IMG/VR virus record: IMGVR_UViG_3300017989_000057 | Location: 96,682-160,681 of that record | DNA length: 64,000 nt | From: a virus | Strand: one strand, 5' to 3' | Shown: in pieces, positions 43,190-50,417 of the stretch | Layout of the letters: each line of letters opens with the position of its first letter | Numbering within the stretch: position 1 is the stretch's first letter | Notes under the pieces: model-generated | The model's database searches: none | Told to the model about the DNA's origin: nothing | Seen by the model: the letters and a program-made list of their open reading frames with translations, nothing else | Made by a program: the position numbers and the translations under genes

Positions 43190-43462
43190 CTATTTAACGT
43201 GTTTCCAGCTTTGGCCGTTTTTAATTTTTTGGATGGTTGTGCGGCCAACACCGAACAGTTTCCCTATTTCTTTCTGTGTGTGCCCATCGTCTAACATCTC
43301 CCGTATTTGTGGGATCATCTTTTCCGAAAGTTTAGACTGTCCATGACTAGAACCTCGCGTTTCTACCCGACTGCTACCACCGACAATTCTTTTAACTCGT
43401 CCGAAATCAGAAACCTGGTAAACACCTTCATATTGTGGTATATCTTTCCAGGTTTCATTCAT
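43190..43462 (-). pseudogene. HNH homing endonuclease remnant: NUMOD4 plus HTH without HNH core
   Basis: 90 residues. WKDIPQYEGVYQVSDFGRVK is NUMOD4, and SKLSEKMIPQIREMLDDGHTQKEIGKLFGVGRTTIQKIK is the DNA-binding tail. Compared with the paralogues at 20807, 22268 and 35758, about 80 residues covering the HNH site are missing in frame. It is open and has a start, so it may be kept as a DNA-binding protein or be a deletion product. Confidence 0.7.
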
Positions 43463-43516
43463 ATTCTTGTCCCCTTAAACCAAGCGACTTATAAAAAAAA
43501 GAGGCGGCTGTCATTC

Positions 43517-43732
43517 CTACTCTTCGAGTAGGCAGCGTACCTCAAACAGTTCGTTCCGAGTTGCTGCGACATCGAATCGCAGATCGGTGACCAGGAGCGA
43601 AACGTGCTCCAACAGAACTTCCATCTCGTCCTCATGCCGTGACGACTTTTTCCTGTTGATCATGCCGTCAGAATCGACATCGGCCCGATCCAGGATAGCT
43701 CTCAGCTTGGCTAGGATTTGCTTCCTGTTCAT
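43517..43732 (-). CDS. hypothetical small helical protein
   Basis: 71 residues, helical with heptad-like leucines (EVLLEHVSLLVTDLRF). The ATG at 43732 lies five bases after TATAAT of promoter copy 3, so its mRNA would be leaderless or nearly so. A CCTACTCTTCGAGTAGG hairpin covers its stop codon. No family recognised. Confidence 0.6.
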   Translation of the reverse strand: MNRKQILAKLRAILDRADVDSDGMINRKKSSRHEDEMEVLLEHVSLLVTDLRFDVAATRNELFEVRCLLEE

Positions 43733-43737
43733 ACCCT

Positions 43738-43766
43738 ATTATACGTTCAACCAAGCTGTTTGTTCC
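43738..43766 (-). promoter_or_regulatory. promoter motif copy 3 (GAACA-N17-TATAAT)
   Basis: Minus-strand GGAACA, 17-base spacer containing GTT at positions 10-12 and CG at its end, TATAAT, then AGGGTATG with ATG as start codon. Same box order and spacing as at 19821, 30275 and 45128. The site lies between two small genes. Confidence 0.75.
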
Positions 43767-43775
43767 ACAAAAAGC

Positions 43776-43970
43776 CTAATCTTTTTCAGTGGTGGTTATC
43801 GGAACTACAGCGCCACTCTCGTTCCTGACTAGGCCGATCTTCTTCAGCAGCCTCTTTTCCGTCTTGCAGTCTGCCTCACAAAGCTGTTGCCAATGATCGG
43901 CACAAACGTCGTGGCCGATATACCCGAATTCGGCGTACTGTCTACACCGAGGAAACTCGCACACGTCCAT
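43776..43970 (-). CDS. small zinc-finger-like protein
   Basis: 64 residues. CEFPRCRQYAEFGYIGHDVCADHWQQLCEADC supplies four to five Cys and two His, arranged like a short treble-clef finger. The C-terminus is basic then polar. It overlaps the downstream part of the gene at 43942 by 29 bases. Function unknown. Confidence 0.6.
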   Translation of the reverse strand: MDVCEFPRCRQYAEFGYIGHDVCADHWQQLCEADCKTEKRLLKKIGLVRNESGAVVPITTTEKD

Positions 43971-44700
43971 CGTTCAGTTCCCCAGCAAGGATCAGGTTGA
44001 TAATCGGCTGCTTTCGCCGCCGCAAGAACGACCTAATATGCGATTGTGTCATCTCGCTGACTCTGCCGTTCATCGCATCTTGGCGGATCATCTGAAAGAC
44101 CAACGATGGGTCTCGGAAGTTGAGATTTCGTATGGCGAAGTAGACCCAGATGAACCCAGGACTCCCGCCGCGCCCGGATGTCTCGGTGAGTACAGCATCC
44201 CACAGTTTTTTCAGGTGTTGTCGGCTGGTATCTCGTGGCACGGTATGGTTGCGAAATGACTCCCAAGTTCCGACATCATGACCACGCATTGTTTCGACGA
44301 TGAGCTTGAAAAACTGATTGAACCGCCGATCGACGTGTCGCTTCAGCTTCCATATTTCGTCCATCGTGTGTTTTGGTTGGTCGTCGATTGGATTTCCTTC
44401 GGCATCGATCAGCATACCTTCGTAGAACGGAGTGTCCCCGACATGCCACATGTCGTTGGTTTGACTGAGGAAGCAGGGGGAGAACCTGCGGATTCGGTCT
44501 TTGGTAGTCAGGGTATACCACCCTCCGCTGTAGAGACGATACGTGCCGTCGGGGCGGATCATGACTACATCGGTGTCGTGATACCTAACAGCAAAAGCCC
44601 GTCCGCGCTGCTGGAGTCTGGTGTTATTACCAAGACGATATCCCTTTGCCTTGTCTCTGCACCTTTTGAATTTTTGCGCCGCTTCGTTGTGGGTCATCAT
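43942..44700 (-). CDS. hypothetical protein
   Basis: 252 residues. The N-terminus (FAVRYHDTDVVMIRPDGTYRLYSGGWYTLTTKDRI) is a recurrent phage pattern of antiparallel strands; the rest is helical and basic with Arg-rich segments (SFLRRRKQPIINLIL). No enzyme motif seen. An intrinsic terminator lies upstream, so it starts a new transcription unit or relies on read-through. Confidence 0.6.
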   Translation of the reverse strand: MMTHNEAAQKFKRCRDKAKGYRLGNNTRLQQRGRAFAVRYHDTDVVMIRPDGTYRLYSGGWYTLTTKDRIRRFSPCFLSQTNDMWHVGDTPFYEGMLIDAEGNPIDDQPKHTMDEIWKLKRHVDRRFNQFFKLIVETMRGHDVGTWESFRNHTVPRDTSRQHLKKLWDAVLTETSGRGGSPGFIWVYFAIRNLNFRDPSLVFQMIRQDAMNGRVSEMTQSHIRSFLRRRKQPIINLILAGELNDGRVRVSSV

Positions 44701-44713
44701 TGTCCCCTACGTA

Positions 44714-44747
44714 GAAAAAACGGGGTCGGGCTTTACACCCGACCCCA
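44714..44747 (-). terminator. intrinsic terminator
   Basis: Minus strand forms GGGGTCGGG - TGTAAAG - CCCGACCCC, a nine-pair GC-rich hairpin, followed by GTTTTTTC. It terminates the gene at 44774-45061. Confidence 0.85.
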
Positions 44748-44773
44748 CACTCACAACCACAATTCGGCTGTTC

Positions 44774-45061
44774 CTACTCGTCGATCTGGTCCGTCACGAG
44801 ATTGGGGTCCAGGTCGGTCTTACTGACATCGCCGCCATACTGGACATCGCCGCAATCAGACAGGACGTAGCCCATCTTGCGAAGGATGCTCGCACCCTTC
44901 CTCTGGTTGCTGGTGTTCTTCAACTGGTTGGCCATCGCGCCAATGATACCCTTCTGGATCACGAGAATCGTCTCACCAGTCGCGGTGTTGACTTCGATCA
45001 CCTCAAACGCCGGATCGTTCCGAACTTCCTTTCCCTGTTCGACCTGCTGTGTCTGTGACAT
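44774..45061 (-). CDS. hypothetical small acidic protein
   Basis: 95 residues with a strong GGAGCG ribosome site. Beta-rich N-terminus (EVIEVNTATGETILVIQKG) then a basic helix and acidic tail. It forms a monocistronic unit between promoter copy 4 and a strong terminator, suggesting high expression. No family recognised. Confidence 0.65.
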   Translation of the reverse strand: MSQTQQVEQGKEVRNDPAFEVIEVNTATGETILVIQKGIIGAMANQLKNTSNQRKGASILRKMGYVLSDCGDVQYGGDVSKTDLDPNLVTDQIDE

Positions 45062-45127
45062 CTTTATCGCTCCTGTTCTTTGACAGAACTCTGCAACCGG
45101 CCATACATAACCGGTCCCCTATACCTC

Positions 45128-45156
45128 ATTATACGCCGAACTATCCAGTTTGTTCG
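45128..45156 (-). promoter_or_regulatory. promoter motif copy 4 (GAACA-N17-TATAAT)
   Basis: Minus-strand CGAACA, 17-base spacer with GTT at positions 10-12 and CG at its end, TATAAT, then GAGGTATAG. It lies 66 bases upstream of the gene at 44774-45061, leaving a normal leader with an ACCGGT palindrome. Confidence 0.75.
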
Positions 45157-45196
45157 ATGCATCATCAAAGATTCTCTGTTTTCGTGTCAGCGCTTT

Positions 45197-45358
45197 CTAC
45201 CGCTGAACTGCCAAGAATTCTAGTTCTTCGACCCAATAGCAGCCACGCCGACCGTCGCCCCACTGGACAGAGACGAGCGGGTCTCCCGTATCGTAGCTGA
45301 CTTCCGTTATTTCTCCTGTGCCGAACTTAGGATGTTCGACTATGACATCAGTCTCCAT
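45197..45358 (-). CDS. hypothetical small beta-rich protein
   Basis: 53 residues from ATG 45358. VEHPKFGTGEITEVSYDTGDPLVSVQW with ERF-like turn spacing resembles small SH3/Tudor-like barrels found in UvrD/PcrA C-termini (FGxGxV...). Such domains bind nucleic acid or RNA polymerase. Identification is tentative. Confidence 0.55.
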   Translation of the reverse strand: METDVIVEHPKFGTGEITEVSYDTGDPLVSVQWGDGRRGCYWVEELEFLAVQR

Positions 45359-45566
45359 CGTGTGTGCTCCTGATACCGAATCTCGATTTGACCCAGAGCC
45401 GCTCGTGGCAATAATAAAGCAGCACCTTAATAACAAAGTCTGCTGGCCCGAAAATGAGGCCGACCCTCAAATCGCCACTGATTGCCCATACCATCAAAGC
45501 GTTGGCTGTGCTTCCCAACAGACGGTAGCTGACGGCTTTCGCCAGATGCCTTTTTCTCGAAACCAT
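45348..45566 (-). CDS. DUF2061 membrane protein
   Basis: 72 residues from ATG 45566. RKRHLAKAVSYRLLGSTANALMVWAISGDLRVGLIFGPADFVIKVLLYYCHERLW is the DUF2061 signature with two transmembrane helices and a C-terminal HERxW motif. In bacteria these lie near sulfur-assimilation genes; here no such context exists. Likely inner membrane. Confidence 0.8.
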   Translation of the reverse strand: MVSRKRHLAKAVSYRLLGSTANALMVWAISGDLRVGLIFGPADFVIKVLLYYCHERLWVKSRFGIRSTHDGD

Positions 45567-45609
45567 GATCCCAACTCCGTGGTGTATAACCGGGTAGGAG
45601 GTTGTTGTT

Positions 45610-45831
45610 ATGCGCAAGAGTTTTGCGACACTACTGTTGGCAGTTTGCCTGTTGGTCATCCCGATTTCGGGTTGCGCCATTGGCACTCAGGGAGAGGCAA
45701 GTTGGGAACTGTATGCTGGGTTTCGGACCCGACAACACAGCGAAGAACCTGCCAAGATCACCGTAGAGTCAAGCGTCGTTGACAAGATCGTCGATTCGCT
45801 GACTGACGGTGAAGTCTCCGAAGCTGAGTGA
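45610..45831 (+). CDS. small lipoprotein on the plus strand
   Basis: 73 residues. The signal peptide LLLAVCLLVIPISGC ends in a lipobox (ISGC, Cys22); the mature part is acidic and about 50 residues. TAGGAGG precedes the ATG. It is divergent from the DUF2061 gene, separated by 43 bases, and one of only three plus-strand genes in the window. Possibly an envelope or exclusion factor. Confidence 0.7.
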   Translation: MRKSFATLLLAVCLLVIPISGCAIGTQGEASWELYAGFRTRQHSEEPAKITVESSVVDKIVDSLTDGEVSEAE

Positions 45832-45841
45832 AGGGCACTTC

Positions 45842-46126
45842 TCAAGGTACTGTGGTGGGCTGCCCAGTGGTACTTTGAGATTCCTGGTCTGTGGGACTTG
45901 TTCTAGTTTGTGCGGTTAAACTGCGCGCTATAGCTGTTACCTGTCCCGTCACTTCCACACTTTTCAGTCGAAAGTCGTGACCACTCAAGCTGCCCACAAT
46001 CTCATCAACGGCCTCCCTAGCGTCATCTCTAGCGACGACCACATCTTCCTTGTCTTGCCAATCCCCCTGATGAGTCGATGGCCCAGCCTTACGGAGGGTC
46101 TGATACGTTATCCGGTACGCTGTCAT
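45842..46126 (-). CDS. hypothetical protein
   Basis: 94 residues from ATG 46126. Mixed alpha-beta (AYRITYQTLRKAGPS, EAVDEIVGSLSGHDFRLKSVEV) with a Thr/Ser/Pro-rich tail. It converges on the plus-strand lipoprotein gene. No family recognised. Confidence 0.55.
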   Translation of the reverse strand: MTAYRITYQTLRKAGPSTHQGDWQDKEDVVVARDDAREAVDEIVGSLSGHDFRLKSVEVTGQVTAIARSLTAQTRTSPTDQESQSTTGQPTTVP

Positions 46127-46325
46127 TGTCACACTCCCTCTCCGACTTCAGTTGCAGAGTAAGCTCGGCTTCACCGTCATCGACGGCTTTGACGAATTTG
46201 ACCACGAACGCATCTGGCCCACCACACGCCTCACCGGTCATACACTTGAGGCTCATGTGGGTGCGTAGCTCGGCCAAAACCCTGTCACTGACTTTGACGA
46301 CGATTGTTTTCACTGCGCACTCCAT
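46089..46325 (-). CDS. hypothetical protein
   Basis: 78 residues from ATG 46325. N-terminal strands (TIVVKVSDRVLAELRTHM), three Cys (SLKCMTGEACGG) and an acidic tail. Overlaps the genes on both sides. Function unknown. Confidence 0.5.
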   Translation of the reverse strand: MECAVKTIVVKVSDRVLAELRTHMSLKCMTGEACGGPDAFVVKFVKAVDDGEAELTLQLKSERECDNDSVPDNVSDPP

Positions 46326-46600
46326 CCAGCCGCCCGCACCATCGCGTCGTACTGGTTTTCGTGGACATGAATATACATACCCCCCAAAGGCCGCTTCGGT
46401 TGACCACCGAATATCATCCTGACATCGACCCCAAAGGCTTGCTGATGGTTCAGCACGAGGTTTCCCAGCGCTTCGGCGGGAGACTTGCCTGTACACCACA
46501 TGTCCTTGTTGCCTTCTGACCCAGCCCAGATATCATCCCACATCGGGGCTACGACAATGACTCTTCTGCGTCTGCATGTACTGAATAACCAACGCAGCAT
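46310..46600 (-). CDS. hypothetical protein
   Basis: 96 residues after a TAGGAGT ribosome site. CTGKSPAEALGNLVLNHQQAFG resembles small phage proteins that begin with a Trp-rich, weakly hydrophobic segment (VAPMWDDIWAGSEG). No motif recognised. Confidence 0.55.
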   Translation of the reverse strand: MLRWLFSTCRRRRVIVVAPMWDDIWAGSEGNKDMWCTGKSPAEALGNLVLNHQQAFGVDVRMIFGGQPKRPLGGMYIHVHENQYDAMVRAAGWSAQ

Positions 46601-46610
46601 AGGACTACTC

Positions 46611-46844
46611 CTAGTCCCAATCCAACGGGGACTGACAATCTTGCCTGCCCTGCTCCAGCCATCGCTCGTAATCCCAGGAGTAGATTGCCAAGGTTCCGTC
46701 GTCCAGGATCATACCAGTCTGACCAGTGAACCACGCACCAAACGTCTCAACTTCGGCTGGGGTGTGGTGCATTTCGATCATCTGCATCGTGACGACTCGA
46801 CACCCATGAGCCTCGATGTATTCGTTTTCGGGGATTCTTCCCAT
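46611..46844 (-). CDS. hypothetical protein
   Basis: 77 residues, GAGAGG ribosome site. Acidic with several His and Met (TMQMIEMHHTPAEVETFG), then a beta-hairpin (GMILDDGTLAIYSWD). No family recognised. Confidence 0.5.
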   Translation of the reverse strand: MGRIPENEYIEAHGCRVVTMQMIEMHHTPAEVETFGAWFTGQTGMILDDGTLAIYSWDYERWLEQGRQDCQSPLDWD

Positions 46845-47053
46845 TACAACCTCTCTGACATAGAGACAATCTTCTTCCTGGGGATGGTCTCGACCGGACG
46901 GTCCTCGTAGTATTCTCCGGTCTCCCTATCCTTTTTCATTCCTGCGAAGTACGTGACCGTAACGTTCTCTTTGCTCATAGCAACGATCTTGCACGTCGAA
47001 TAGATCGCGTCCTTCGTTCGTAGAACGACTGTGCTGCCCTTACCGATAGCCAT
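46844..47053 (-). CDS. hypothetical small beta-barrel-like protein
   Basis: 69 residues. GKGSTVVLRTKDAIYSTCKIVAMSKENVTVTYFAG suggests a small SH3- or KOW-like barrel with a basic C-terminus. One-base overlaps with both neighbours. Confidence 0.5.
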   Translation of the reverse strand: MAIGKGSTVVLRTKDAIYSTCKIVAMSKENVTVTYFAGMKKDRETGEYYEDRPVETIPRKKIVSMSERL

Positions 47054-47307
47054 TAGTCCTGATCCTCCAACATCATGCGAAGCTGATCCCGTTCACGACG
47101 GGTGGCTTCTAGGTCAAACGCCATGTACTTCATCACAAGGCGCACGAATTGTAACGATTCTGAGATGTCGCCGACGATCTTCCCTAGTTCCTTCACGGCT
47201 GCGTGTCTTTGAGCCATAGCCGTTAGGACATCGAGATGACTACCTGGACCTTCCTCCAGTTTCGCCATCACCTGCGACATCATCGTCTCGAACTGTTCTT
47301 CGGTCAC
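47053..47307 (-). CDS. small helical coiled-coil protein
   Basis: 84 residues. Nearly all helical, with heptad-like leucines and charges (FETMMSQVMAKLEEGPGSHL, LEATRRERDQLRMMLEDQD). Probably dimeric. Function unknown. Confidence 0.55.
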   Translation of the reverse strand: MTEEQFETMMSQVMAKLEEGPGSHLDVLTAMAQRHAAVKELGKIVGDISESLQFVRLVMKYMAFDLEATRRERDQLRMMLEDQD

Positions 47308-47318
47308 GTTCTTTTCTC

Positions 47319-47591
47319 CTAGTAGTCAGCCGACAGGTGCAGCTTTTTAATACATTCATTGAGTTTGTCTGGGTCAATACTAAGCACGGGCTGCCTCTTA
47401 GACGGGAAGAACTCACACTCGAATTCCTTTTGGAAATACCCGTATGGATTTTTGAACGCCGTCTCTTCCCGATTGACACACTCACACTCCCGAGCAGATG
47501 TAAACAGGACTATCTGTCCAGCGCCCTTGCACTCCTGACAGCCAGGATCAGGTTTCCCGTTCGGCATTACGTTAATCCCAGTAGCCGTCAT
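47319..47591 (-). CDS. DnaJ-type zinc-motif protein (paralogue A)
   Basis: 90 residues. DPGCQECKGAGQIVLFTSARECEC contains CxxCxGxG and a later CxC, like one half of a DnaJ zinc centre. The same motif occurs in the next gene upstream, indicating a tandem duplication. No J domain. Confidence 0.65.
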   Translation of the reverse strand: MTATGINVMPNGKPDPGCQECKGAGQIVLFTSARECECVNREETAFKNPYGYFQKEFECEFFPSKRQPVLSIDPDKLNECIKKLHLSADY

Positions 47592-47904
47592 ACTCTACGG
47601 CGTTGTATCCTTCGTCATTATCCTTTTCGAATCTCGACAGACACTTACACGGAGAGCTAGACGTGAACAGCGTGATCACCCCCGTCCCCTTGCAATCAGG
47701 ACAGTCTGGATCAGGCTTGACTTCACTATCTGGCACCTCCATGTAGATGCCGACGAGGTTCATGACTTCCAGTTCCGCGACAGACCACGGGCCATCCGCT
47801 GAAGGCCGACCAATTAAACACACGTTCCCGGAGTTCGACTCCATTTCTTCCCGGAATTCACGGGCCTGTGCTCTATCTGCGTTGGCGACCCATTTGCGGT
47901 ACAT
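47572..47904 (-). CDS. DnaJ-type zinc-motif protein (paralogue B)
   Basis: 110 residues from ATG 47904. DPDCPDCKGTGVITLFTSSSPCKC matches paralogue A almost position by position. Ahead of it an acidic segment (WSVAELEVMNLVGIYMEV) is unique. Probable zinc-binding adaptor; function unknown. Confidence 0.65.
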   Translation of the reverse strand: MYRKWVANADRAQAREFREEMESNSGNVCLIGRPSADGPWSVAELEVMNLVGIYMEVPDSEVKPDPDCPDCKGTGVITLFTSSSPCKCLSRFEKDNDEGYNAVEYDGYWD

Positions 47905-47905
47905 A

Positions 47906-48361
47906 CTACGCCCCCTTGTTCTGTCTTGCCTCCCTTGCCGTCTGTTGTTCCGCTGCCAGCTTGGCTTTCTTGCGGTTATTAACAGCGGTGACAATGGCTG
48001 CTATCAACAGCCCGACGAGGAAGATGGCCAGCGCAACTACGCCGAAGATTGTGAGGACGACAAGGACCAGTGCGGCTGGACCCCACAACGGCGCTGTAAT
48101 CCACCACCACGACCAACCCATGACCGCCGTCTCAACGACGCCGACCTTCAAAAGAAGCAGGATGATGAACAGGAGTCCGCAGAATCCGATTCCCTGCTTC
48201 GTGACTACGACTTTCTGGATATTATCCGACATTGGTTTTCTCTCCCGAAAGTAGCTTTCGCATCCAAAAGTGTACACGAATGCCATAGCCACCAAGCACA
48301 TGATGACCATAGCGTCACCCAGGTTTTCCCTGCCGATAAAATCGGCTATTTGCTCCATCAC
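47906..48361 (-). CDS. integral membrane protein
   Basis: 151 residues with three to four predicted transmembrane helices (MVIMCLVAMAFVYTFG, GFCGLLFIILLLLKVG, ALVLVVLTIFGVVALAIFLVGLLIAAIV) and a basic, helical C-terminus. An internal ATG at residue 44 could start a shorter form. Could be a holin-like or envelope protein, but no lysin is adjacent. Confidence 0.65.
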   Translation of the reverse strand: MMEQIADFIGRENLGDAMVIMCLVAMAFVYTFGCESYFRERKPMSDNIQKVVVTKQGIGFCGLLFIILLLLKVGVVETAVMGWSWWWITAPLWGPAALVLVVLTIFGVVALAIFLVGLLIAAIVTAVNNRKKAKLAAEQQTAREARQNKGA

Positions 48362-48591
48362 CCACCGAGCAGAGTGCGCAGGTTGGTTGCAATCGCCGCT
48401 GCACGCTTGACCGACGTGTCGAGGACGCCATCCCGCTGGTTTAGCGATTCGATCTGAGCCCTGATGCCCTCACGTTCAGCCTTGCAGTCGGCAACACCTT
48501 CATCCAATTCTTCGATCATGGTGGTGAAGCGACCGGCCACTTCGTCGATCAGTTCAATACCACGAGCCTTCTTCTTTCCCATACCTAGCAT
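48358..48591 (-). CDS. small coiled-coil protein
   Basis: 77 residues, helical and charged throughout (ELIDEVAGRFTTMIEELDEGVADCKAEREGIRAQIESLNQRDG). ATGA overlap with the membrane protein gene, so the two may work together. Confidence 0.55.
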   Translation of the reverse strand: MLGMGKKKARGIELIDEVAGRFTTMIEELDEGVADCKAEREGIRAQIESLNQRDGVLDTSVKRAAAIATNLRTLLGG

Positions 48592-48624
48592 GTCATCACC
48601 TTTCTTGTTAGGGGCTGTTAAGGA

Positions 48625-49389
48625 CTAAGCCTCCCTACATCGGGCGGCTTCGACTGTTTCCATACACAGGTGGCAGTTCATTCCCTCCGCAAGTTTTTCC
48701 GACCGCCACCCCCACACATACTCCTGAGCGTCACCCCAAATGGTTTCGCTGAAGTGTTTCCACGGGAAGTACCCGAACGGGCATCTCCCTATCATCCCAT
48801 CCTCCGTGATGATCATGTTGCACATTCGTTCACAGGAACACTGGACGGTTCCACGAGGCGCAAGACCGTTATCCCACGCCCTGCCGATTGGTATGATGTC
48901 GTCTATGCCCAAGTCTCCAGTCTGGACAAGTTCGACACCAAGATCATTTTCGTCTAGTAACTTGACAGCACGATCACCTGGAGAGCTATGCCACTGATCT
49001 TCGGACACAGCAACCTCAATGTGTTCGCACACAGCGACCAGTTCCTCCATTGCGCCAACGAATCTGCCTATGTCGGCGACTGTGTTTGCGAAGAATCCGT
49101 TGGTGACCAACCTAATCCGGTCTCGACCGCTGGATAATGCTACCAGCATTTCCGGGTAGTTGTCCAAAACGGTTACTTCGCCGCCCATGATATTTAGTAC
49201 GATGGTCTTGGGCACCTACCGATTGATTGCTGCACAGGTTTCGAGAGACATTTGACCCACACACTCAGGGCCAGACCGAAAACAGCAATGCCGACATCTT
49301 TGGCTACACTGATTGGTTACTCGCAGTATACAGGCGTTCGACGCGGTATCGCCGTTCCATCTCTGAAACCACTCGTCGTGACTGGTCAT
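48625..49389 (-). CDS. radical SAM protein with an in-frame amber codon
   Basis: Starting at ATG 49389 (GGGGGCAACCGAG upstream), codons 28, 32 and 35 give TNQCSQRCRHC, the radical SAM CxxxCxxC iron-sulfur motif. Codon 58 is TAG (49216-49218) and the frame continues without break from GTG-CCC into KTIVLNIMGGEVTVL, the second conserved radical SAM strand, then LVTNG and a C-terminal SPASM-like Cys set (CSCERMCNM, GRCPFG, CHLCMETV). Read through, the product is 254 residues. The amber may be suppressed, or the enzyme may be split or dead. Confidence 0.8.
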
Positions 49390-49413
49390 CTCGGTTGCCC
49401 CCTCTTCACCAAA

Positions 49414-49461
49414 TCACACACAGGCCAAACTGGTTCGAGTTACACGACTTTCCCGCAGCCC
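49414..49461 (-). repeat. repeated upstream element copy 1
   Basis: Minus strand reads GGGCTGCGGGAAAGTC, then about 14 bases, then AACCAGTTTGGCCTGTGTGTG. The same order occurs at 55051-55099 and 63665-63709. It overlaps the last codons of the gene at 49440 and lies just before the radical SAM start, so it may be a promoter or leader signal. Confidence 0.6.
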
Positions 49462-49757
49462 ATTTCCTCCACAATCTCCAGCGTTGACCCAAGAAACCAC
49501 ACCCCGCCCTGAGATTCTGGCCGGTGGAGCGTTTCTCTATGGGTAAAGCGGACCTTACACCAGACCCGCCCCTTTTCAGACAGATGCGGAGCGTGTGGCC
49601 TGCGGCAGATGTGCCACCCAAGACGGAACGCATACCCTTTGCGACGATGACTTTCGGCTTGGTATACGACCCCCGGCACCAACTTCTGACGACAGTTGAT
49701 GAACAGGGGTCCATACGTACCATCCTTGCGCTTACGGAGAAGCTTGTACCCGATCAT
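49440..49757 (-). CDS. conserved phage-type hypothetical protein
   Basis: 105 residues. YKLLRKRKDGTYGPLFIN and HLSEKGRVWCKVRF with RPESQGGVWFL form a pattern I recall from many phage and bacterial small proteins of unknown role. Its ATG directly follows the amber stop of the E1-like gene in the same frame (ATG-TAG-ATG), so it is coupled to it. The last codons overlap the repeated element. Confidence 0.65.
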   Translation of the reverse strand: MIGYKLLRKRKDGTYGPLFINCRQKLVPGVVYQAESHRRKGYAFRLGWHICRRPHAPHLSEKGRVWCKVRFTHRETLHRPESQGGVWFLGSTLEIVEEMGCGKVV

Positions 49758-50417
49758 CTACATTGCTCCCATCTCATTCGTCAGCAGGTTGACATCGATT
49801 TCCTTATCGACATCACACCCACGCAACCACTTGGCGAACTGTGCGACCCTCAATCCTGCCGAGACGTTAGCACAGTAGATGGTTGTCTTCGCAGTACACG
49901 CTCCCTGGTACGCCTCCGCTGCTGGGAACAGTGTGGTCGCATAGTGCTCACGGGAAGCCTCGTCATGAACGGTGAAGATTCGCACATACTCTGCGCTCAT
50001 TCGACCGTCGATGAAAAGGTCTGCCCGATTCCTGACTGCCTCGAAGATGGCTTTCCTGGTGTCGATCTTGTCAACACAGCAGAACATGACGCCACCAGTA
50101 AAGTCGATCGATCTGAACTTTCGGTTGATGACTTCGATCTGGATTGCCGAGTTGATAGAGACACACAGGTCTCTCGTGGCTTCGACCTTCGGCCTGCCAA
50201 GATCAGCCTCGTGGTATCCCTGCGCCGCAAGATTCTCTGGGCGTACCGTATCAGGATCGATGAGAGTAATCCTTGGTACCCCGATGGCTGCCAACTGAAG
50301 TGCTACCTGACGACCGCCAGCACCGACGCCGACCACCGTTACCCTCGTGGTTTGCAGCTTCTCTGGCGGAATCAGTTCTCTCTGACGGATGTCTCTATTT
50401 TCGATTACTGTACTCAT
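49758..50417 (-). CDS. ThiF/E1-like ubiquitin-activating enzyme
   Basis: 219 residues from ATG 50417, which overlaps the JAB gene stop (GTATGAG). VTVVGVGAGGRQVALQLAAIGV (Gly loop at 30-35), DPDTVRPENL (Asp54/Asp56, Asn62) and DLGRPKVEAT (Lys77) form the adenylation site. Cys174 in QGACTAKTTIYCANV is the candidate thioester Cys. It lacks the zinc CxxC pairs of MoeB/ThiF and has no UFD domain. It would adenylate the Ubl at 53775. Minimal single-domain E1. Confidence 0.88.
   Translation of the reverse strand: MSTVIENRDIRQRELIPPEKLQTTRVTVVGVGAGGRQVALQLAAIGVPRITLIDPDTVRPENLAAQGYHEADLGRPKVEATRDLCVSINSAIQIEVINRKFRSIDFTGGVMFCCVDKIDTRKAIFEAVRNRADLFIDGRMSAEYVRIFTVHDEASREHYATTLFPAAEAYQGACTAKTTIYCANVSAGLRVAQFAKWLRGCDVDKEIDVNLLTNEMGAM

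Noticed and set aside
49758-49760. Amber stop of the E1-like gene followed in frame by the next gene, as a read-through fusion
   Set aside because: The next gene has its own ATG and a conserved stand-alone family pattern; ATG-TAG-ATG is better explained by translational coupling.
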